10,239 bases of DNA from positions 1-10,239 of the forward strand of contig JAISUQ010000132.1 of assembly GCA_031272005.1 (NCBI GenBank), read 5' to 3'. The position numbers were made by a program, and so were the translations under genes. The notes beneath the pieces were generated by a model, which was not told the DNA's origin, did not search any database, and worked only from the letters and a program-made list of their open reading frames with translations. Shown here one piece after another: positions 7,025-10,239 of this stretch (the stretch's first letter is position 1; each line of letters opens with the position of its first letter). The stretch comes from Coriobacteriales bacterium. Its GTDB lineage: Bacteria > Actinomycetota > Coriobacteriia > Coriobacteriales > UBA8131.

Positions 7025-8308
7025 CTACCTGAAGCGTACCAGGGCTACTGCGCCTACGCCGGCGAAGCCGAAGGCGCACAGGGCAATTCCGGTAACCAGC
7101 CAGTTGCCCAGATCCGGACCCAGCAGCAGGCTGACCAGGAAGGTGCCCAGAAACTGCCCCAGACACTGCACGAAGGTCAGCACGCCCATGGCCAGCGGCA
7201 CCAGCTCCGGGCGGGGAACCACCTGCATCCAACCGGCGATGAACAGCCCCACAGAGCCAAAGCCCACTGCTCCCAGTAATACCGCTCCTGCCCAGAACAG
7301 GGCGCCGGTTTGGGTATACATCAGCAGCAGGCAGGGGCCGAGTACAGCAAAGGTTCCGAGCAGCAGCGGCTTGATGCGCCCCATCCTGTCGGCGATGATG
7401 CCGGCCAGAGGCGTGGAGACCAGCGCCAGCAGAGACGCCAGAGTGGAGGCAAAGCCGGCCAACTCCATGCTGAAGCCCTTCTCCGGCAACATCAGCACGC
7501 TGGGCAGCATGCCCAGCATGGCCAGCATGATGATATTCAGGACCACGAAGCCTGTCAGGTACAGGGCGACGTCCTTTTTGGCCAGCTCGCTGTAGCGGGG
7601 TTTGGCCGCCGGCGAGCTGGCAGCGGGTGAGCTGGCGAAGGCGCCGGCCGCCGGCGAGCTGACGGCGAGCTTGGCAGCTGCTTCGGGTTGTTGGGGGTCG
7701 GCGTCTGGCGCCGTGCCGGCACTCAGGTTGCCAAGCCGGGGCTGTTTGACGAGCAGGCCAAAAACCACTGCGGCCACAGCGGCAAAGACCGCAAAGACCA
7801 CCCAGACGCCGGTAAAGCCGGCCAGCCCGAAGATCTGCGGGGTGAGCAGGGCGGCAATAACCGCTCCACCGTTGCCCCAGCAGCCCCACAGCCCCATGGC
7901 CGTGCCAATCTTCTCCGGCCGCACGCACTGTTGGATGGCTATCGGTGCGCAGGCGGTGATGAAGGTCAGGGCGATGCCCTCCACGGCCCGCGAGACAATC
8001 AGCACGATGCCGTTGTGCCCGCTGAGCAGCCCGAGCACCGAGCCCAGGATAATGATGCCGGAGGATACCAGCATCATCGGCTTGAAGCCGAAGCGCTGAG
8101 CCAGGCCGCCTGCCGGCAGGGAGACGAAGATGCCCACCAGGGTGAAGATGCTCATCAGCCAGCTGGAGGCGTCGGAGGTAAGCCCCCAATCCGGCGCGAT
8201 GGTGGTCATGATGGTCGGTACCTTGTACTGGATGCAGGATACACTCAGGCCTACCAACAGCACCACCAGGCCGACCAGCACCGCATTCTGGTATCTTCCT
8301 CTGCTCAT
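7025..8308 (-). CDS. MFS-family transporter, 12 predicted membrane helices
   Basis: A 427-aa hydrophobic protein with AGAGGA placed before the ATG at 8308. The first half (residues about 8-188) holds six membrane segments. It includes the loop 2-3 MFS signature G-L-A-Q-R-F-G-F-K-P (68-77) and WGCWGNGGAVIAALL in the fifth helix region. A long cytoplasmic linker (about 190-245) is rich in Ala, Ser and Pro (AVSSPAAGAF, ASSPAASSPAAK) and is followed by six more segments with a second signature, ADRMGRIKP (306-314). It sits between two TetR genes: it is convergent with the first, with a one-base gap between stop codons, and divergent from the second. Import or export of the aromatic compound handled by the neighbouring molybdoenzyme is a reasonable inference. 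The substrate and direction cannot be read from the sequence. Confidence 0.9.
   Translation of the reverse strand: MSRGRYQNAVLVGLVVLLVGLSVSCIQYKVPTIMTTIAPDWGLTSDASSWLMSIFTLVGIFVSLPAGGLAQRFGFKPMMLVSSGIIILGSVLGLLSGHNGIVLIVSRAVEGIALTFITACAPIAIQQCVRPEKIGTAMGLWGCWGNGGAVIAALLTPQIFGLAGFTGVWVVFAVFAAVAAVVFGLLVKQPRLGNLSAGTAPDADPQQPEAAAKLAVSSPAAGAFASSPAASSPAAKPRYSELAKKDVALYLTGFVVLNIIMLAMLGMLPSVLMLPEKGFSMELAGFASTLASLLALVSTPLAGIIADRMGRIKPLLLGTFAVLGPCLLLMYTQTGALFWAGAVLLGAVGFGSVGLFIAGWMQVVPRPELVPLAMGVLTFVQCLGQFLGTFLVSLLLGPDLGNWLVTGIALCAFGFAGVGAVALVRFR
7604..7661 (-). repeat. 16-bp direct repeat in the transporter's central linker
   Basis: GGCCGCCGGCGAGCTG occurs perfectly at 7604-7619 and 7646-7661, 42 bp apart (a whole number of codons), with a partial copy between. 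It encodes the repeated SSPAA units of the cytoplasmic linker, so recombination between copies would change linker length without shifting the frame. Confidence 0.7.
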
Positions 8309-8463
8309 CTGCTGTCCTCTCTCGTTTACAGCTCCATCAACTATCGGGTCATTTCAGCTACGTCAGTCTTCGCAGGAGCACAATTCGTTGCGTTCTTTAG
8401 CCGCCCGGCATTACTGCTGATTGATGGATGCGGCGACGTGCGCACCTGCAAGTATTGTCCATG

Positions 8464-8488
8464 CTGGAATCCGTCGGAGATTCCCCAG
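8464..8488. promoter_or_regulatory. Imperfect dyad upstream of the transporter gene
   Basis: GGAATC (8466-8471) and GATTCC (8479-8484) are exact reverse complements around seven bases, and the outer CT/AG can pair if two cytosines bulge. It is unrelated in sequence to the TGTCCAA dyad, so it may serve another regulator or may be chance. Confidence 0.3.
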
Positions 8489-8541
8489 TAGGTAATAATC
8501 GCCAATGGCGGCGCTTTTATCCATCCACGAAATTGAACAGT

Positions 8542-8558
8542 TTGGGCAGTTTGTCCAA
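8542..8558. promoter_or_regulatory. Candidate TetR operator, copy 2
   Basis: TTGGGCA-GTT-TGTCCAA is an inverted repeat with six of seven pairs matching. It lies about 90 bp before the second TetR gene and 234 bp before the transporter. It resembles the element at 6248-6264, and both are followed ten bases later by CTCGA. TetR-family operators are usually short dyads of this size. The shared element suggests that one or both paralogues bind both regions. Confidence 0.55.
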
Positions 8559-8595
8559 GTAACATGTACTCGAATCAGGTATCGTGTAGCGGCAA

Positions 8596-8604
8596 TGGTA
8601 CAAT
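8596..8604 (+). promoter_or_regulatory. Extended -10 element for the second TetR gene
   Basis: TGG-TACAAT fits the TGn-TATAAT pattern of promoters that need little -35 sequence, and no good -35 box is present 17 bases upstream. Transcription would start near 8611. An alternative -10, TATCGT at 8580-8585, aligns with the TATGAT of the first TetR promoter. Confidence 0.4.
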
Positions 8605-8644
8605 ATCAGGCATTGGTTGAAGGACAGAGAGCGCTGGGCGGGTC

Positions 8645-9262
8645 ATGGATGCTGGGCATTCAATTCGGGATGATGGGCTTTCGCGTGCCTATAAAACGAA
8701 GCTGCGTATCGCGCAGGCATTAAACGAGTTATGTCAGGCGACGCCGTTCGCGCGGTTACCCATCGATATGATTGCCGCTCAAGCTGGGGTTTCCCGCTCC
8801 AGCTTCTATCATCATTTTGCCGACAAGAATGCCGTTGTGCTCTGGCTGACAGAGCAGTTCTATGCCAACGGCATCGACCAGACCGGACGAACCCTGACCT
8901 GGTTTGAGGGCCATCTGAACACCACCCGGGGCATGCAGCGCTACAAGACGCTTTTCCTCAGCGCAGCAGAAAACAACGAGTTCAGCGCCGGCATGCCCTT
9001 CTTTGCCCGCCATCGCGTAGCCACGCTGAAAGAGACCATCACTCAGTGGAAGCACCTGGAGCTTACCGACCGCCTGAACTTCCAAATCGAGGCGCTGCCC
9101 CATGCCGAGATGGTGATGAGCAACAAATACGAGTCCGGGGAGTTGAACGTCACTCTCAAACAATTCTGCGACCTGATGGTCAGCCTGGTTCCGCATGACC
9201 TCTACGAGGCCCTGAAAGACCCGGTCCGCCGCGAGACCCTGCGCGGGGACTTCTTCTTGTAG
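8645..9262 (+). CDS. TetR/AcrR-family transcriptional regulator (second paralogue)
   Basis: A 205-aa regulator, divergent from the transporter gene. The ATG at 8645 is the only start available: an in-frame stop lies at 8618-8620 and no ATG or GTG comes between. The ribosome binding site (GGGCGGG) is poor, suggesting low expression. The DNA-binding domain spans about residues 13-69 with helix-turn-helix LPIDMIAAQAGVSRSSFYHHF. The ligand domain carries GRTLTWFEG (81-89), LELTDRLNFQIEALP and SLVPHDLYEALKDPV. Aligned by hand, about half of the residues match the regulator at 6322-7023, and the helix-turn-helix is the best conserved part, so overlapping operators are likely. The ligand domains differ more, which could allow sensing of different compounds. 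It lacks the Gln-rich N-terminal tail of its paralogue. Confidence 0.92.
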   Translation: MDAGHSIRDDGLSRAYKTKLRIAQALNELCQATPFARLPIDMIAAQAGVSRSSFYHHFADKNAVVLWLTEQFYANGIDQTGRTLTWFEGHLNTTRGMQRYKTLFLSAAENNEFSAGMPFFARHRVATLKETITQWKHLELTDRLNFQIEALPHAEMVMSNKYESGELNVTLKQFCDLMVSLVPHDLYEALKDPVRRETLRGDFFL

Positions 9263-9275
9263 TTCAGCCAAGCTT

Positions 9276-9336
9276 CCCGAAAAGCTATGCTGCACAGTCA
9301 GAGCCTGAACGTCAAACACGGATTTTCGGGCTTTTT
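9276..9336 (+). terminator. Probable intrinsic terminator of the second TetR gene
   Basis: CCCGAAAA (9276-9283) pairs exactly with TTTTCGGG (9323-9330), which is followed by CTTTTT. AAG upstream can extend the stem past a small bulge. The 39-base loop is long for a terminator. The T-run is also the outer end of the inverted-repeat element that starts at 9332. Confidence 0.45.
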
Positions 9337-9532
9337 GGCAAAAATTTGCGTTAGTTAGTGAAAAATCGGCCAAAATCAGGCGATTTCGATACCTCTTTGG
9401 CGCTTCTCCTTTGTTTATATAAACATCAAAGAAAAAAGCGGCCTGTTTACCTGCGGGTTTGCTGCGACGTCAAATTTGCGGCGACGCATACGACGCCTGA
9501 ATCCACTAACTAACGCAAATTTGTGCCAAAAA
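9332..9532. repeat. 201-bp AT-rich element with 29-bp terminal inverted repeats; invertible promoter or MITE-like unit
   Basis: The left arm (9332-9360) and right arm (9504-9532) are reverse complements in 28 of 29 positions, differing only at 9341/9523. Both share the core TTTGCGTTAGTTAGTG. They enclose 143 bp, far more AT-rich than the genes around it, with no open frame. AAATTTGCG, part of the arm, occurs once more inside at 9472-9480. No clear target-site duplication flanks the arms. The element lies between a terminated gene and a surface protein gene, the position expected for a phase-variation switch, but a repeat inserted between genes would look the same. Confidence 0.8.
9412..9425. 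promoter_or_regulatory. 14-bp palindrome with TATA core inside the inverted-repeat element
   Basis: TGTTTATATAAACA is perfectly self-complementary. On the plus strand TATAAA (9418-9423) could serve as a -10 box, with CTTTGG (9395-9400, 17-base spacing) or TTGGCG (9397-9402, 15-base spacing) as a weak -35. The minus-strand reading lacks a matching -35. It may thus be a promoter aimed at the surface protein gene, or a binding site. Confidence 0.35.
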
Positions 9533-9610
9533 CTGCTGAAAAAACATTTTATGCCCCGAATGGGTGTAGTTTGCGACGGGAGAAGTGGCTATCTTAGGTA
9601 ACCATAAGTA

Positions 9611-9648
9611 AGAAACTGCCAGCTTGCTGGCCCGGGTGTCGAGTTTCT
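9611..9648 (+). promoter_or_regulatory. Nested hairpin in the leader of the surface protein gene, directly against its ribosome binding site
   Basis: AGAAACT (9611-9617) pairs with AGTTTCT (9642-9648) and encloses a second hairpin, GCCAGC-TT-GCTGGC (9618-9631). The outer stem ends exactly where the GAAGGG ribosome binding site (9649-9654) begins, so folding could tune translation. It does not match any riboswitch class I can recognise. Confidence 0.4.
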
Positions 9649-9660
9649 GAAGGGTTTGAT

Positions 9661-10239
9661 ATGGGCGTCAAAAAGAATAGACGGTTATGGCTTTACAGGT
9701 TGACGGTTGTTCCGGCTCTGGTGTTGATGCTGATTGCCTCAACGGCCAGCGCCATTGAGTCGCAGCTGTCGGCAACCTCCAGTGACTCATCTGTCGCTGA
9801 GCAGGAACAGGTGTCGGACAGTGCAGCAGCCCAACCATCCGAGGCCGTAGCGCCGCCTGTTGCAGAACAGCCAGCTCAGAGTGGAGAAGCCAGCGGCGAT
9901 GCTGCCAGTGAGGCAGCCAGCGGTGAGGCAGCCGACGCTGCAGGTAGCAGCGACGACAACCTGACAGGCGATGCGCCAGCTGAAGCCCCAGCGGCTGAGG
10001 ATGGCGGTGCCAGCGATGCCGGGCAGCCAGCCGCAGGCAGCTCTCCTGCTGTTGATGAGGCAGCCGCTGCGGATGTGGCAGCGGCCGAGGGGACCATCAC
10101 TTCTCAAAGCGACGAGACATCCATCATGCCGCTGGCCAATGTCAACTTCCCGGCCGCGACCGTGGGCTACGGCACTCAGGGGGCGGTGGAGTGTTGGAGT
10201 ATTGCCGGCGGCTACGGACAGCCCGAGGGCACCGGCTCG
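9661..10239 (+). CDS. Secreted/cell-surface protein with low-complexity acidic N-terminal region, C-terminus cut off by window edge
   Basis: The frame is open from an ATG at 9661 to the right edge (193 codons), preceded by GAAGGG with six-base spacing. It starts with a classical signal peptide: basic residues KKNRR, a hydrophobic core LYRLTVVPALVLMLIAS, and a likely cleavage after ASA (residue 31). Residues 32-150 are low-complexity, dominated by Ala, Glu, Ser, Asp, Gly and Pro (SGEASGDAASEAASGEAAD), with no Cys or aromatic residues. This is typical of flexible stalks of Gram-positive surface proteins. From about residue 155 a folded region seems to begin (PLANVNFPAATVGYGTQGAVECWSIAGGYG). The family could not be recognised, and any anchor motif would lie beyond the window. 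It is separated from the metabolic genes by a terminator and the inverted-repeat element, and is probably a functionally separate unit. Confidence 0.85.
   Translation, partial: MGVKKNRRLWLYRLTVVPALVLMLIASTASAIESQLSATSSDSSVAEQEQVSDSAAAQPSEAVAPPVAEQPAQSGEASGDAASEAASGEAADAAGSSDDNLTGDAPAEAPAAEDGGASDAGQPAAGSSPAVDEAAAADVAAAEGTITSQSDETSIMPLANVNFPAATVGYGTQGAVECWSIAGGYGQPEGTGS

Larger units (their letters stand above)
8309..8644. promoter_or_regulatory. 336-bp divergent control region between transporter and second TetR
   Basis: No credible gene lies here; short open frames have no ribosome binding site or family resemblance. It holds the candidate operator at 8542-8558, an extended -10 element for the TetR gene, and a dyad CTGGAATC-cgtcgga-GATTCC at 8464-8484. 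It also holds a 9-mer, AATTGTGCT on the minus strand (8386-8378), also present in the first TetR promoter at 6263-6271. No convincing promoter was recognised for the transporter. Confidence 0.6.

Noticed and set aside
6918..8189. 423-aa minus-strand frame overlapping the transporter
   Set aside because: It is an Arg/Gly/Ala-rich shadow of the MFS gene in another frame; the 427-aa frame has clear membrane helices and MFS signatures.
8341..8565. Small minus-strand frame of 74 codons in the transporter/TetR gap
   Set aside because: There is no ribosome binding site, no family resemblance, and it overlaps the operator-like dyad; more likely regulatory DNA.
9332..9532. CRISPR array or insertion sequence
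   Set aside because: There is only one inverted pair, with no regularly spaced direct repeats and no transposase frame between the arms.
9611..9648. Known riboswitch upstream of the surface gene
   Set aside because: I compared the leader with consensus features of several classes from memory (cyclic-di-GMP, fluoride, mini-ykkC) and found no conserved core; only the hairpin itself is supported.

Overview
The window looks like part of an accessory metabolic region from an anaerobic, GC-rich actinobacterium, most likely a gut or rumen Coriobacteriia (Eggerthellaceae-like). This placement is an inference. It rests on the pairing of pyrogallol-transhydroxylase/catechol-dehydroxylase-type molybdenum enzymes with MFS carriers and dedicated regulators, on strong AGGAGG-type ribosome binding sites, and on GC-rich third positions. 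No 16S gene or other marker is present to settle it.

Left part (1-6084, all minus strand): a two-subunit molybdopterin enzyme is encoded at 6084-3469 (large subunit, 871 aa) and 3441-2278 (iron-sulfur subunit, 387 aa), 27 bp apart. The large subunit has the Asp-Ser-Trp active-site signature and lacks an N-terminal Fe-S motif, as in pyrogallol-phloroglucinol transhydroxylase. The small subunit keeps exactly the twelve cysteines needed for three [4Fe-4S] clusters. It then adds a transthyretin/CnaB-like beta domain, an alanine-rich helix and a C-terminal zinc-ribbon-like CxxC-x14-CxxC. After a 229-bp gap holding a perfect 11-bp hairpin comes a second, different molybdopterin oxidoreductase (2048 to the left edge, partial). 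It has its own N-terminal Fe-S motif and a probable Cys molybdenum ligand.

Middle (6085-9262): two paralogous TetR-type regulators (6322-7023 and 8645-9262, about half identical by hand alignment) lie on the plus strand. Between them is a minus-strand MFS transporter (8308-7025). The first TetR is divergent from the molybdoenzyme and the second is divergent from the transporter. Both divergent promoter regions carry a related 17-bp dyad (6248-6264 and 8542-8558) ending in TGTCCAA, with CTCGA ten bases further on, a good candidate for a shared operator. The simplest model is a substrate-inducible module: the transporter moves an aromatic or phenolic compound, the molybdoenzyme removes or moves a hydroxyl group, and the two TetR paralogues sense substrate or product.

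Right part (9263-10239): a likely terminator follows the second TetR. Then comes an AT-rich 201-bp element bounded by 29-bp inverted repeats (28/29 matching) with a 14-bp TATA-containing palindrome inside. It sits upstream of a secreted, Ala/Glu/Ser/Asp-rich surface protein (9661 to the right edge, partial). This geometry fits either an invertible promoter controlling a surface protein or a MITE-like repeat. No tRNA, rRNA, CRISPR array or transposase gene was seen.
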